Assembly (NCBI GenBank): GCA_022820825.1
Contig: JAJEEU010000080.1
Span: 1 to 64,000 of the forward strand
Source of the DNA: Vicinamibacteria bacterium
GTDB lineage: Bacteria; Acidobacteriota; Vicinamibacteria; Vicinamibacterales; UBA8438
Direction of reading: 5' to 3'
Length of the DNA stretch: 64,000 nt
Shown here: positions 46,355 through 55,049 of the stretch, in pieces
Position numbering within the stretch: the first letter of the stretch is position 1
Layout of the letters: each line of letters begins with the position of its first letter
The notes under the pieces: generated by a model
Databases searched by the model: none
What the model saw: only the letters and a program-made list of their open reading frames with translations
Told to the model about the DNA's origin: nothing
Position numbers and translations under genes: made by a program

Positions 46355-47116
46355 ATGCGGATCGGGGCGGTCGGCGCTACAGTCGTCCGGGGCGTGCTGG
46401 CAGCACTCCTGCTGACTGCCGTTCCGCTTGCCGTGCCCGGCCCGGTGCTGCTCCACGCGTCCCAGCCTCAGCAACAACCGCCCGCCGAGCCGCCGGAGGA
46501 GCAACCCGCCGACGCGCTGGACGAGGAAACTGCTCTGGCGGGCGAGCCCGCGGAGCCGGAAGCAGCGCAAGAGGCCGCTGATCCCGCGGCCGACGCCGAG
46601 CAGCCGGACGCGGAACAGCCCGCCGACGCGCTGGACGAGGAAACCGCTCTGGCGGACGAGCCCGCGGAGCCGGAAGCGGCGCAAGAGGCCGCTGATCCCG
46701 CGGCCGACGCCGAGCAGCCGGACGCGGAGGAGGCCGAACCGCCGGCCGGGACGTTCGAGGCGCCGGCGGGCCTGATCCTCAGCTACATCAAGAGCGACGG
46801 CAGCGGCGACTTCGAGCGCGTGATGACCAGCCTCGGCGCGGCGCTCGCGGGCAGCGAGGACGAGGCGCTTCGTGATTTGCTGGCCGGCTGGCGGCTGTAC
46901 AGGGCGCGGGAGCCGGGCCCCGAGGGAGAGATCCTCTACGTGTGGTTGATCGATCCGGCCGTGGCGGGCGCCGACTACGCGGTGCCCGAGTTGCTGGGCG
47001 CGGCGCTTCCGGACGAGTCGCAGGCGCTGTTCGACGCTTTCAGCGAGGCCTTCGGATCAGGCCAGGCGCTCATCAACCTGGAGCCGGTCGACATCGGCGC
47101 GGCGGGCCCCGAGTAA
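46355..47116 (+). CDS. Exported protein with duplicated acidic linker, paralogue of the preceding gene
   Basis: Unknown function. I start at ATG 46355, where a good signal peptide begins (VLAALLLTAVPLAVPG, cleavage after VLLHA); the frame is open back to a GTG at 46277 directly after the preceding stop, but that would put 26 polar residues ahead of the signal. The 253-residue product then has an acidic Ala/Glu/Pro-rich linker made of two nearly identical 38-residue units, and a C-terminal domain of about 110 residues homologous to the upstream protein. The linker may span the periplasm or cell wall. Confidence 0.78.
   Translation: MRIGAVGATVVRGVLAALLLTAVPLAVPGPVLLHASQPQQQPPAEPPEEQPADALDEETALAGEPAEPEAAQEAADPAADAEQPDAEQPADALDEETALADEPAEPEAAQEAADPAADAEQPDAEEAEPPAGTFEAPAGLILSYIKSDGSGDFERVMTSLGAALAGSEDEALRDLLAGWRLYRAREPGPEGEILYVWLIDPAVAGADYAVPELLGAALPDESQALFDAFSEAFGSGQALINLEPVDIGAAGPE
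46499..46726 (+). repeat. Two 114-bp in-frame tandem repeats
   Basis: Units 46499-46612 and 46613-46726 differ at 5 of 114 positions, four of them synonymous. Each encodes 38 residues beginning EQPADALDEETALA and ending DAEQPDA. The near identity at synonymous sites implies recent duplication or gene conversion. Confidence 0.92.
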
Positions 47117-47129
47117 GCCGCCGCAGCGG

Positions 47130-47612
47130 TCAGAACGCCAGGTTGGCCCCCATGTAGAACCGCTTGATCGGCTCGTCCACCATGCTGCCGCGCAGCGAGA
47201 ACAGGCGGTAGTCCACTCGCAGTCCGATCGGTCCGAACACCGGAATCTTGACGCCGCCGCCCGTGTTGGTTCCCACGCCGCGATGCTGGTAGTCGGTGCT
47301 GGTCAGCCGCTCCTGGTACACGCCGCCGCCGGCCGTGGCGTAGAACCGCAGCCCGAGAATCGGGGGGGTCTGCACCAGGGCGTTGAACATCGCGGTGCGC
47401 ATTTGCGGCGCGCCCGCCTCCATGTCCTCGCTGGTATCCGAGTATTCGAACTCGAGCCCGATGATCAGCAGCACGGCGTCCACGCCGACCCCCTTGACCG
47501 CCCGGCTCGAGGGGTTCGCGGTCTTGCCCGTGAACAGCACGACATCGGCCGCCGCCTCGCGAGCGGCCAGTACGAGCAACAGGACGATCAGCAGACATGT
47601 GGCGCGACGCAT
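47130..47612 (-). CDS. Small outer-membrane beta-barrel-like protein
   Basis: Unknown function. The 160-residue protein starts with a signal peptide (CLLIVLLLVLAAREAAA). The mature part alternates hydrophobic and polar residues with many Gly, Tyr and Phe ('ILGLRFYATAGGGVYQERL', 'GPIGLRVDYRLFSL') and ends with a terminal Phe (YMGANLAF), the classic signal for BamA-dependent outer-membrane insertion. It is probably an 8-stranded barrel, shorter than OmpA-type domains. Converges on the exported-protein pair. Confidence 0.75.
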   Translation of the reverse strand: MRRATCLLIVLLLVLAAREAAADVVLFTGKTANPSSRAVKGVGVDAVLLIIGLEFEYSDTSEDMEAGAPQMRTAMFNALVQTPPILGLRFYATAGGGVYQERLTSTDYQHRGVGTNTGGGVKIPVFGPIGLRVDYRLFSLRGSMVDEPIKRFYMGANLAF

Positions 47613-47630
47613 CGCCTATCTTAACCTCGC

Positions 47631-48581
47631 ATGATAGAGTCTGGGCGGTCCATGGACCTCGCAGACCGCGTTCTGGCCGGCGACCAGCGCGCGATCGCGC
47701 GCGCCATCTCCCTTGTCGAGAACGAGCCGGACGCGGCGGCCGGGCTGCTGCGACACATGGCCGGCCGCATTGGCCATGCCCGCGTGATCGGCGTCACCGG
47801 CGCGCCCGGCGTCGGCAAGAGCACGCTGGTCGACAGGCTGGCGGCCGAATATCGCCGCATGGGCCGCACGGTCGGCATCCTGGCGATCGATCCGACGAGC
47901 CCGATCAGCGGCGGCGCCATCCTCGGAGACCGCGTCCGGATGCAACGCCACGTGTTCGACGAGGGAGTGTACGTCCGCAGCATGGCCACGCACGGCCGGC
48001 TGGGTGGGCTCTCTCACGCGACCAGCGACGCGGTGCTGATACTGGATGCGGCAGGCCGGGACGTAGTGTTGATTGAAACCGCCGGCGTGGGCCAGGCGGA
48101 GGTGGACATCGCACGCACGGCGGACGCCTCGATCGTGGTCACCATTCCTGACGCCGGCGACGGCGTGCAGGCGATGAAGGCCGGCATCATGGAGATCGGA
48201 GACGTATTCGTCGTGAACAAGCTGGATCGGCCGGGCGCGGAACGGGCGGCGGCCGAGATCGAGGAGATGCTGTCGTTGCGCGAGTACGGCGAGGGGACCT
48301 GGCGTCCGCCGGTGCTGAAGACGCGGGCGGCGACGGGTGAAGGCGTGGCTGCGGTGGTCGAAGCGGTGGAGCGTTTCGCCGGCCAGCCGGCCGAGACCCG
48401 CGAGCGGCGGCGCACCCGCGCACGGACGCGTCTCACGGACCTGCTGCGCCAGCAGTTCGTCGAGCGCCTCGAGCACAGCGAGGAGACGCGCAAGCTGCTC
48501 GACGAAGCGGTGGAACGGATGGCGGCCGGGGAGATCGATCCCTACGCTGCCGTTGCCGAAATCATGGAGCGCACATCATGA
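47631..48581 (+). CDS. meaB: MeaB/ArgK-type G3E GTPase, B12-mutase chaperone
   Basis: GTPase that protects and reloads adenosylcobalamin-dependent acyl-CoA mutases. The 316 residues have the Walker A GAPGVGKSTLVDRLA, the switch region 'LAIDPTSPISGGAILGDRVRM', LIETAGVGQAEVDI and the NKLD guanine motif (VVNKLDRPG). The C-terminal helices mediate dimerisation. It is physically separate from the mutase genes located near 17-19 kb but coupled by ATGA to the epimerase gene. An alternative ATG lies at 47652. Divergent from the small outer-membrane gene with only about 18 bp between starts. Confidence 0.94.
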   Translation: MIESGRSMDLADRVLAGDQRAIARAISLVENEPDAAAGLLRHMAGRIGHARVIGVTGAPGVGKSTLVDRLAAEYRRMGRTVGILAIDPTSPISGGAILGDRVRMQRHVFDEGVYVRSMATHGRLGGLSHATSDAVLILDAAGRDVVLIETAGVGQAEVDIARTADASIVVTIPDAGDGVQAMKAGIMEIGDVFVVNKLDRPGAERAAAEIEEMLSLREYGEGTWRPPVLKTRAATGEGVAAVVEAVERFAGQPAETRERRRTRARTRLTDLLRQQFVERLEHSEETRKLLDEAVERMAAGEIDPYAAVAEIMERTS

Positions 48582-48988
48582 AGGCGGTGCTCGACCACGT
48601 CGGTATCGCGGTGGCGAGCCTCGAGGAGGCGGTCGCGTTCTACCGCGATGCGCTCGGGCTCGAAATCGAAGCCACCGAGGAGGTCGCGTCGCAAGGCGTG
48701 CGCGCGCACTTCGTGGGCGTTGGAGGGCCGGCGCTGGAACTGTTGGAGGCCACGAGCGACGCCTCCCCGATCGCGCGTTTCGTCGGCCGGCGGGGTCCCG
48801 GTCTGCACCACATCACCCTGCGCGTGGACGATCTCGCAGCGGCGCTGGAGCGGCTGAAGGCGCGCGGGGTGCGGCTCATCGACGAGACCCCGCGCCCGGG
48901 CGCCGAAAACGCGCTCGTGGCCTTCGTTCATCCGTCGAGCGCCCACGGCGTGCTGGTCGAGCTGCAGCAGAAGGAGCAGGATGCCTGA
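48578..48988 (+). CDS. mce: Methylmalonyl-CoA epimerase
   Basis: Interconverts (S)- and (R)-methylmalonyl-CoA. The 136-residue VOC-fold protein has [21 protein letters not shown] at the N-terminus, with the first metal His, [14 protein letters not shown] with the central His, and an ending '[18 protein letters not shown]' with the last metal-ligand Glu. The presence of this gene indicates that a true methylmalonyl-CoA mutase is likely to be encoded elsewhere in the genome, since the mutase in this window lacks methylmalonyl-specific residues. Overlaps meaB and mtnP. Confidence 0.92.
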   Translation: MKAVLDHVGIAVASLEEAVAFYRDALGLEIEATEEVASQGVRAHFVGVGGPALELLEATSDASPIARFVGRRGPGLHHITLRVDDLAAALERLKARGVRLIDETPRPGAENALVAFVHPSSAHGVLVELQQKEQDA

Positions 48989-49850
48989 CCCGCCGGTGCG
49001 TATCGGGGTGATTGGCGGGAGCGGCCTGTACGACATGGCCGGCCTGACGGATCGCGAGGAGGTGCCCGTTTCCACGCCGTTCGGGGAGCCTTCGGCGCCG
49101 TTCGTGATCGGCTTGCTGGCGGGGCGGCGCGTGGCGTTTCTCGCCCGCCACGGCGTCGGTCACCGGATCCTGCCGTCGGAGCTGAACTTCCGCGCGAACA
49201 TCTACGCCCTCAAGACGCTCGGCGTCGAATGGATCGTGTCGGCGAGCGCGGTGGGCAGCCTGAATGAGGAGTACCGTCCGCTCGACATCGTGATCCCGGA
49301 CCAGTTTCTCGATCGGACGCGCGGTCGGATCGGCACCTTCTTCGGAGACGGGCTGGTCGCGCACATCCCGTTCGCGCATCCGATCTGCTCGGCTTTCGCG
49401 GAAATGGCCGCCGACGCGTGCGCCGCATCCGGCGCCCGCACGCACATCGGAGGTACGTACGTCTGCATGGAAGGCCCGCAGTTCTCCACGCTGGCGGAGT
49501 CGCGGCTGTACCGGTCGTGGGGCATGGACGTCATCGGCATGACCAACCTCCAGGAAGCCAAGCTCGCGCGCGAGGCGGAGATGTGCTACGTCACGCTGGC
49601 GCTGGTCACCGACTACGACTGCTGGCATCCGGATCACGACCACGTCACGGTAGAGATGATCGTCCAGAACCTGATGCACAACGCCGAGACCGCGCAGCGC
49701 GTGGTGAAGGCCCTGGTCGAGCGCCTGCCGGCGGACAGGACCTGCGGCTGCGCCACGGCGCTCGCGTCCGCCATCATCACCCGTCCGGAAGCCGTGCCCG
49801 CGGCGACCCGGCAGAAGCTGGCGCCTATCGTCGGGAAGTACCTGAGCTGA
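48981..49850 (+). CDS. mtnP: S-methyl-5'-thioadenosine phosphorylase
   Basis: Phosphorolyses methylthioadenosine from polyamine or other SAM-dependent pathways to adenine and methylthioribose-1-phosphate. The 289 residues show the family motifs [52 protein letters not shown] and [19 protein letters not shown], the latter with purine-pocket Asp region DYDCWH. A related purine nucleoside phosphorylase activity is possible. Overlaps mce by 8 bp and is 3 bp before the sugar-kinase gene. Confidence 0.93.
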   Translation: MPDPPVRIGVIGGSGLYDMAGLTDREEVPVSTPFGEPSAPFVIGLLAGRRVAFLARHGVGHRILPSELNFRANIYALKTLGVEWIVSASAVGSLNEEYRPLDIVIPDQFLDRTRGRIGTFFGDGLVAHIPFAHPICSAFAEMAADACAASGARTHIGGTYVCMEGPQFSTLAESRLYRSWGMDVIGMTNLQEAKLAREAEMCYVTLALVTDYDCWHPDHDHVTVEMIVQNLMHNAETAQRVVKALVERLPADRTCGCATALASAIITRPEAVPAATRQKLAPIVGKYLS

Positions 49851-49853
49851 CGG

Positions 49854-50765
49854 ATGCAGCCGATCCTGACCGTGGGCTCCGTGGCCTTCGATTCGATCAA
49901 GACGCCGGCAGGCGAGGTGTCGCGCGTCGTCGGGGGCGCTGCCACCTATTTCAGCCTGGCCGCGTCGTTCTTCGCCCCCGTGCGGCTGGTTGCCGTCGTC
50001 GGTGACGACTTCGGCCCGCGGCAGCAGACCGTTTTCGACGGGCGGCCGATCGACCTGCGCGGTCTGCAGCGCGTCGCGGGCGAGACCTTCCGCTGGCGCG
50101 GGGAGTACTACGACGACCTGAACCGGCGCGAGACGATATACACCGAGCTCAACGTGTTCGACGCGTTCCGGCCGCGCATTCCGGCGGAGTTCCGCGCGAG
50201 TCCCTTCGTCTTTCTCGCCAACATCCACCCGGCCCTGCAACTGGAGGTGCTCGAGCAGGTGGCGTCCCCGGGGCTCGTCGCGCTCGATACGATGAACTAC
50301 TGGATCGAGGGGACGCCGGACGCGCTGCGCCGCGTGCTGGCGCGCGTCGACGTGCTGATCATCAACGACGAGGAAGCGCGCCAGCTCAGCGGCGAGCGGA
50401 ACCTCGTCAAGGCCGCCCGTGCAATCCGGGCGCTGGGTCCGCCACGCGTCGTGATCAAGCGCGGCGAGCACGGCGTCCTCATGAACCTGGGCGAGCGGTT
50501 CTTCGCCGCGCCCGCGATGCCGCTGGAGGAGGTATGCGATCCGACCGGCGCGGGCGATACCTTCGCCGGGGGGTTCATCGGTTATCTGGCGTCGGCGGCC
50601 GGCATGTCGGACGCCGTATTGGCCCAGGCGGTCGTTGCAGGCAGCACGATGGCTTCCTTCGCGGTGCAGGCCTTCGGCGTCGAGCGGCTGCTGCGGCTGG
50701 ACACGGCGGAAGTGGCGGCCCGCTTCGAGCAGTTCCGGCAGCTCACGCAGTTCGAGCCGCTGTAA
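49854..50765 (+). CDS. PfkB-family carbohydrate/nucleoside kinase
   Basis: Ribokinase-fold kinase of 303 residues. The N-terminal GSVAFDSIKTPAGEV and GGAATYFSLAASFF motifs and the C-terminal signature DPTGAGDTFAGGFIGYL, with the catalytic Asp, are clear. The acceptor cannot be read from sequence. Adjacency to mtnP suggests a nucleoside-salvage role, for example adenosine kinase, but this is context inference. An unusually aromatic segment (TFRWRGEYYDDLNRRETIY) near residues 80-100 may form the substrate lid. Confidence 0.88.
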   Translation: MQPILTVGSVAFDSIKTPAGEVSRVVGGAATYFSLAASFFAPVRLVAVVGDDFGPRQQTVFDGRPIDLRGLQRVAGETFRWRGEYYDDLNRRETIYTELNVFDAFRPRIPAEFRASPFVFLANIHPALQLEVLEQVASPGLVALDTMNYWIEGTPDALRRVLARVDVLIINDEEARQLSGERNLVKAARAIRALGPPRVVIKRGEHGVLMNLGERFFAAPAMPLEEVCDPTGAGDTFAGGFIGYLASAAGMSDAVLAQAVVAGSTMASFAVQAFGVERLLRLDTAEVAARFEQFRQLTQFEPL

Positions 50766-50785
50766 TATCCGGCGAGGTTACGACC

Positions 50786-51181
50786 ATGGCGCAGGCACGG
50801 CGTGTTCCGCGGCCGCCCGCACCGAGTCCGGCGCTCGTGTGCGCGGCCGCCTGGGCCTGGCCCGGCGCGGGGCACCTGCTGCTGGGCCGCCGCCGCACCG
50901 GGCTGATCCTCCTGGCGGCGCTGCCGCTGATGTTCGCCGTCGGCCTGTCGCTCGAGGGGCGCTTGTTTCCGTTCGATCCGGGGCAGCCGCTGGTGCTGCT
51001 GATGGCGCTCGCGGACCTGGGAATCGGGATGCCGTACCTGGCGGCGGCGGCGCTGGGACTGGGAGACGGGCGGGTAGTGGCGCCCACCCACGAATACGGA
51101 AACACGTTTCTGATCGTGGCCGGGTTGCTCAACCTGCTGGTAGTGCTCGATGCGGGCGACATCGCGCGGGGGCGCAAGTAG
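50786..51181 (+). CDS. Small membrane protein, DUF6677-like
   Basis: A 131-residue protein with three or four predicted membrane helices. The opening phrase 'AWPGAGHLLLGRRRTGLILL' resembles TM2-type and DUF6677 proteins, in which a conserved Pro-Gly-x-Gly-His precedes a basic turn. Function unknown. GGCGAGG lies upstream of the ATG. Forms a short run of small membrane proteins with the next two genes. Confidence 0.65.
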   Translation: MAQARRVPRPPAPSPALVCAAAWAWPGAGHLLLGRRRTGLILLAALPLMFAVGLSLEGRLFPFDPGQPLVLLMALADLGIGMPYLAAAALGLGDGRVVAPTHEYGNTFLIVAGLLNLLVVLDAGDIARGRK

Positions 51182-51200
51182 GCCGCCGCCGCGCCGCAGC

Positions 51201-51380
51201 ATGCCGATGGCCAGCCACTTCCTGATGATGGTGCTGTTCGGCGGCTTCGTGTCGCTGGTCTTCGCGCTGCTGGCGCGTGACGATCCGCGCGAACAGTTGC
51301 GCTTCGGCGCGCTGCTCTGGGCGGCGTTCACGGCGTCCGCGGTCGTGATCGGCTGGTTCATGTACCCCCTGCCGTTCTAG
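51201..51380 (+). CDS. Very small two-helix membrane protein
   Basis: A 59-residue product (53-57 if a later ATG at 51207 is used) with two hydrophobic helices, FLMMVLFGGFVSLVFALLA and a second from about residue 36, separated by the polar turn RDDPREQLRF. Function unknown. It sits between two membrane-protein genes with about 20 bp and 7 bp spacing, so it is probably translated from the same mRNA. Confidence 0.6.
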   Translation: MPMASHFLMMVLFGGFVSLVFALLARDDPREQLRFGALLWAAFTASAVVIGWFMYPLPF

Positions 51381-51387
51381 GAGCCGC

Positions 51388-51795
51388 ATGGGTTTCAGCC
51401 TGCCTCGCGCAGTTCGAGCATGGCTGCCGGCCGCCGTGATGATGGCGTTGCTGTTTCTCGCCTCTTCGATCCCGGGTTCCTCCTTCGCGCTGCGGTCGGG
51501 ATACTCCCTCGCCGCGCACGCCCTGACCTACGGCCTGCTGGGCGTGCTCGTGCTGCATGCACTCGCAGGAGGGCGCTGGCGCGGCATCACGGGCCGCCAC
51601 GCGGCCGGCGCCGTGGTGATTGCCGGGCTGTATGGACTGACCGACGAGCTCCACCAGCGCTTCGTGCCGGGACGGACCGCGGATCTGCTCGACCTGGGCG
51701 CCGACGTGGCCGGGGCGCTGTGCGGCGTCCTGCTCGTCTGGGCGTGCGGTATAGTCTTGTCGATTCGCCAGCCTGATGCGGGTGAGCGCCGCTAG
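51388..51795 (+). CDS. VanZ-family membrane protein
   Basis: A 135-residue membrane protein with about four helices. The signature 'TDELHQRFVPGRTADLLDLG' followed by ADVAGALCG is the conserved VanZ motif; VanZ itself gives low-level teicoplanin resistance, but most family members have no known role. AGGAGCC is the ribosome binding site. The enoyl-CoA hydratase gene follows after 3 bp. Confidence 0.88.
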   Translation: MGFSLPRAVRAWLPAAVMMALLFLASSIPGSSFALRSGYSLAAHALTYGLLGVLVLHALAGGRWRGITGRHAAGAVVIAGLYGLTDELHQRFVPGRTADLLDLGADVAGALCGVLLVWACGIVLSIRQPDAGERR

Positions 51796-51798
51796 TTC

Positions 51799-52581
51799 AT
51801 GGAAAACGTAGTTGTCACGCCGGCCGGGGACGATCGCGTCGCTCGCGTTACCGTGACACGGCCGAAGGTCCTCAACGCGCTCAACGCGGCCACCATCACG
51901 GAGCTGCTCGATGCGTTCGGACAGTTGTGCGCCGATGACGCGGTCCGCGCCATCATCCTGACGGGCGCGGGCGAGCGGGCGTTCGTGGCGGGGGCCGATA
52001 TCGCCGAGCTGGCGCGGCTGCAGCCCGCTGGAGCGCGCGAGCTGGCGCGGCGCGGACAACGGCTGTGCGACCTGATTGAGAGCGGCGGCAAGCCGGTCGT
52101 CGCCGCCATCAACGGCTTTGCCCTGGGCGGCGGCTGCGAGCTGGCCATGGCCTGCACCCTGCGCGTGGCGGCCGACACGGCCCGCATCGGACAACCGGAG
52201 ATCAACCTGGGGATCCTTCCCGGATACGGCGGTACGCAGCGGCTGCCGCGCCTGGTCGGACCCGGACCGGCCCTGGAGATCCTGCTGACGGGTGATCCCG
52301 TCACGGCGGAGGAGGCTCGACGCCTGGGCCTCGTGAACCGGGTGGTGCCGGCCGATCGATTGCCGGCGGAAGCCGCCGCCCTGGCCGCTTCCCTGGCGGC
52401 GAAGCCGGCGGTGGCGGTGCGCTACATCCTCGACGCCGTCCGATCGGGCATGCAGATGTCGCTTGGCGACGGCTGCGACTACGAGGCGTCCCTGTTCGGA
52501 CTCGTGGCCGCGACCGACGACATGCGCGAGGGCACGCGCGCGTTTCTGGAAAAACGCCGGCCGGAGTTCAAGGGACGGTGA
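51799..52581 (+). CDS. Enoyl-CoA hydratase
   Basis: Crotonase-fold enzyme hydrating 2-enoyl-CoA in beta-oxidation or branched-chain degradation. The 260-residue length is typical. The oxyanion-hole motif AFVAGADIAELA and the two catalytic glutamates (in GGGCELAMA and GQPEINLGILPGYGGTQRL) are all present, which supports a genuine hydratase rather than an isomerase. Could work with the acyl-CoA dehydrogenase elsewhere in the window. Its TGA overlaps the ribH GTG start. Confidence 0.93.
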   Translation: MENVVVTPAGDDRVARVTVTRPKVLNALNAATITELLDAFGQLCADDAVRAIILTGAGERAFVAGADIAELARLQPAGARELARRGQRLCDLIESGGKPVVAAINGFALGGGCELAMACTLRVAADTARIGQPEINLGILPGYGGTQRLPRLVGPGPALEILLTGDPVTAEEARRLGLVNRVVPADRLPAEAAALAASLAAKPAVAVRYILDAVRSGMQMSLGDGCDYEASLFGLVAATDDMREGTRAFLEKRRPEFKGR

Positions 52582-53084
52582 AGACCGCGCCCGCGGCGCA
52601 GGACGCTCCCGGTATCGACGCCGGCAATCTGAGGATCGCCCTCGTGGTCTCGGCCTATCATGACGACATCACCGGCGCGCTGCGCGCCGGCGCCACGGCG
52701 GCGCTCGAGCACGCGGGCGTACGCGGGGACGCGGTGGCCGTGATTCCGGTCCCGGGCGCGTTCGAGATTCCGTTCGCCGCGCGGCAGGCGGCCGAGACGC
52801 GCCGCTTCGATGCGATCGTCTGCCTGGGATGCGTGATTCGCGGGCAGACGCCGCACTACGACTACATCGCTTCGGCGGTCGCCCACGGCATCATGATCGC
52901 GTCGCAGACGACCGGTGTCCCGATCAGCTTCGGCGTGCTCACCACGAACACGCTCGGCGAAGCCGTCGCCCGGTCCGGTCCGGGCGAGGCGAACAAGGGT
53001 TGGGAAGCCGCCATGGCCGCGTTGCAGCTCACGGACGTCAAGCGCCGCCTGACGCGGCCGCGGGCTTCCGGATCGGCCGCGTGA
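52578..53084 (+). CDS. ribH: 6,7-dimethyl-8-ribityllumazine synthase
   Basis: Penultimate step of riboflavin synthesis; forms 60-meric or pentameric shells. The 168 residues include the pentamer core: IALVVSAYHDDIT, VPGAFEIPFAARQ, VCLGCVIRGQTPHYDYIASA with the catalytic His, GVLTTNTLGEAVAR and NKGWEAAMAAL. Begins with GTG overlapping the hydratase stop and overlaps nusB by GTGA. The ribH-nusB pairing is common across bacteria. Confidence 0.96.
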   Translation: MKTAPAAQDAPGIDAGNLRIALVVSAYHDDITGALRAGATAALEHAGVRGDAVAVIPVPGAFEIPFAARQAAETRRFDAIVCLGCVIRGQTPHYDYIASAVAHGIMIASQTTGVPISFGVLTTNTLGEAVARSGPGEANKGWEAAMAALQLTDVKRRLTRPRASGSAA

Positions 53085-53527
53085 CCGCCGGGCGCAGCGC
53101 GACGGAACGCCACCGCGCGCGCGAGGCCGCGCTGCAACTGCTGTATCAATGGGAAGTGGGCTGGGCCGGCGCCGGCGGCCTCGGCGACACGAGCGAGGCA
53201 TACTGGCGTGTCAACCCCGCGCCCGACGCCCGGCGCCGCTTCGCCACGCAGCTCGTGGAAGGGACGGCGGCCCACCTCGACGCGATCGACGCGTTGCTGG
53301 AGGCCAACGCCCACAACTGGCGGCTGGCCCGGATGGCGGTGATCGACCGGCTCATCATGCGGATGGCGGTCTACGAGCTCGCCCACACCGACACGCCGGC
53401 TCCGGTCGTGATCGATGAGGCGCTGGAGCTGGCCAGGACGTACAGCGGCGAGGGCGCCATCGCCTTCATCAACGGGGTTCTGGACGGCATATCCCGCCGA
53501 CTGGAGTCAGATGGCGCGGATGGGTGA
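53081..53527 (+). CDS. nusB: Transcription antitermination factor NusB
   Basis: All-helical protein that with NusE (S10) binds boxA in rRNA operons. The 148 residues start at GTG and contain 'RHRAREAALQLLYQWEVG' (boxA-binding helix), 'WRLARMAVIDRLIMRMAVYEL', and PAPVVIDEALELARTYSGEGAIAFINGVLDGI split over the C-terminal helices. An insertion of about ten residues (GAGGLGDTSEA) follows the first helix. Overlaps ribH. Confidence 0.94.
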   Translation: MTAGRSATERHRAREAALQLLYQWEVGWAGAGGLGDTSEAYWRVNPAPDARRRFATQLVEGTAAHLDAIDALLEANAHNWRLARMAVIDRLIMRMAVYELAHTDTPAPVVIDEALELARTYSGEGAIAFINGVLDGISRRLESDGADG

Positions 53528-53533
53528 TTCCAG

Positions 53534-55045
53534 GTGAACCGCAGGGAGGACTCGGACCAGTTGCGGCAGCGCCGCGAGAACCTGGAGAAGCTGCGCGCGC
53601 TCGACGTGCAGCCGTACCCGCACCGTTTCGAGGCCTCCGGCACGGTGTCGGCGATCGCCGCGGAGCACGCCGCACGCTCCGGTGAGGATCTGGAGAACGC
53701 GCGTCCCGAGGCGGCCACCGCCGGCCGCATCGTCGCGATCCGCAGCTTCGGCAAGGCCCGCTTCCTGGTGCTGTCCGACGGCAAGGCGCGCCTGCAGGCG
53801 TACGTTCGGAAGGACTCGGTCAGCGCGCGCGACTTCGAAGTGGTGAAGCTGCTCGATGTCGGCGATGTTGTCGGCGTGGCCGGCCGCATCTTCCGCACGC
53901 GGACCGACGAGCTGACCGTCTGGGCGGCGCGCGTCGAGTTCCTGGCCAAGTGCTTCGAGCCGCTGCCGGAGAAATGGCACGGCCTGACCGATATCGAGAT
54001 CCGCTACCGGCAGCGCTATCTCGACCTGATCGTCAATCCCCCGTCCCGGAAGGTCTTCGAGGTGCGGGCGCGCGCGATCCGGGCCATCCGGGAGTTTCTC
54101 GACGCGCGCGGCTACCTCGAGGTCGAGACGCCGATGATGCAGCCGCTGGCGGGCGGCGCGCTCGCGCGGCCGTTCGTCACGCACCACAACGCGCTCGACC
54201 TGCCGCTGTACCTGCGCGTCGCGCCGGAGCTGTACCTGAAGCGGCTGGTCGTCGGCGGCATGGAGCGCGTCTACGAGATCAACCGCAATTTCCGGAACGA
54301 GGGGATTTCGACCCGCCACAACCCCGAGTTCACGATGCTGGAGTTCTACGAGGCGTACAGCGACTACGCGGCGCTGATGACGCTGACCGAGGAGTTGCTG
54401 CGCCACGTCGCAAAGGCGGCGCTCGACGGGCGCGAGTTCACGTTCAACGGCGAGAGTATCGACTTCGCGCCGAAGTTCGCCAGGGTCAAGCTGCGGCAGG
54501 CCGTGTGCGAGGCAGCGGCGAAGCAACTGGACGGCAGCGTATCCGAAGCGCAGTTGCGCGACCCGGAGCAGGCGGCCGGTCTGGCCCGCGAGCTGGAAAT
54601 CGAGGTCACGCCCGGCGCGGGCGCGGGCCGCATCACGTTCGAGCTGTTCGAGGCGCTGTGCGAGCAGGCGCTCGTGCAGCCGACTTTCGTCCACGACTTC
54701 CCGACCGAGGTGTCGCCGCTCTCGAAGCAGCGTGCCGACGACCCGGAGACGGTGGAGCGGTTCGAGTTGTACATTGCAGGCATGGAGATCGCCAACGCGT
54801 TCAGCGAGCTGAACGACCCGGACGAGCAGCGCCGGCGGTTCGAGGAGCAGCTTGCGGCGCGCACCGCGGGCGACGAGGAGGCGCACGCGCTGGACGAGGA
54901 ATACATCCGTGCGCTCGAATACGGCCTGCCGCCGGCGGCCGGCGAGGGGATCGGTATCGACCGCCTGGTGATGCTGCTCACCGGCAGCCCGTCGATTCGG
55001 GACGTCATCCTCTTCCCGTTGCTGCGCCCCGTACGAATGGAGTGA
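53534..55045 (+). CDS. lysS: Lysine--tRNA ligase (class II)
   Basis: Charges tRNA-Lys. The 503 residues have the N-terminal OB-fold anticodon domain ([20 protein letters not shown]) and the class II core: motif 1 in [21 protein letters not shown], motif 2 in [21 protein letters not shown] and motif 3 in [19 protein letters not shown]. Starts at GTG 6 bp after nusB. Since no epmA-like paralogue is seen here, it is the housekeeping LysRS. A lipoprotein-export operon follows directly. Confidence 0.97.
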   Translation: MNRREDSDQLRQRRENLEKLRALDVQPYPHRFEASGTVSAIAAEHAARSGEDLENARPEAATAGRIVAIRSFGKARFLVLSDGKARLQAYVRKDSVSARDFEVVKLLDVGDVVGVAGRIFRTRTDELTVWAARVEFLAKCFEPLPEKWHGLTDIEIRYRQRYLDLIVNPPSRKVFEVRARAIRAIREFLDARGYLEVETPMMQPLAGGALARPFVTHHNALDLPLYLRVAPELYLKRLVVGGMERVYEINRNFRNEGISTRHNPEFTMLEFYEAYSDYAALMTLTEELLRHVAKAALDGREFTFNGESIDFAPKFARVKLRQAVCEAAAKQLDGSVSEAQLRDPEQAAGLARELEIEVTPGAGAGRITFELFEALCEQALVQPTFVHDFPTEVSPLSKQRADDPETVERFELYIAGMEIANAFSELNDPDEQRRRFEEQLAARTAGDEEAHALDEEYIRALEYGLPPAAGEGIGIDRLVMLLTGSPSIRDVILFPLLRPVRME

Positions 55046-55049
55046 AGCG

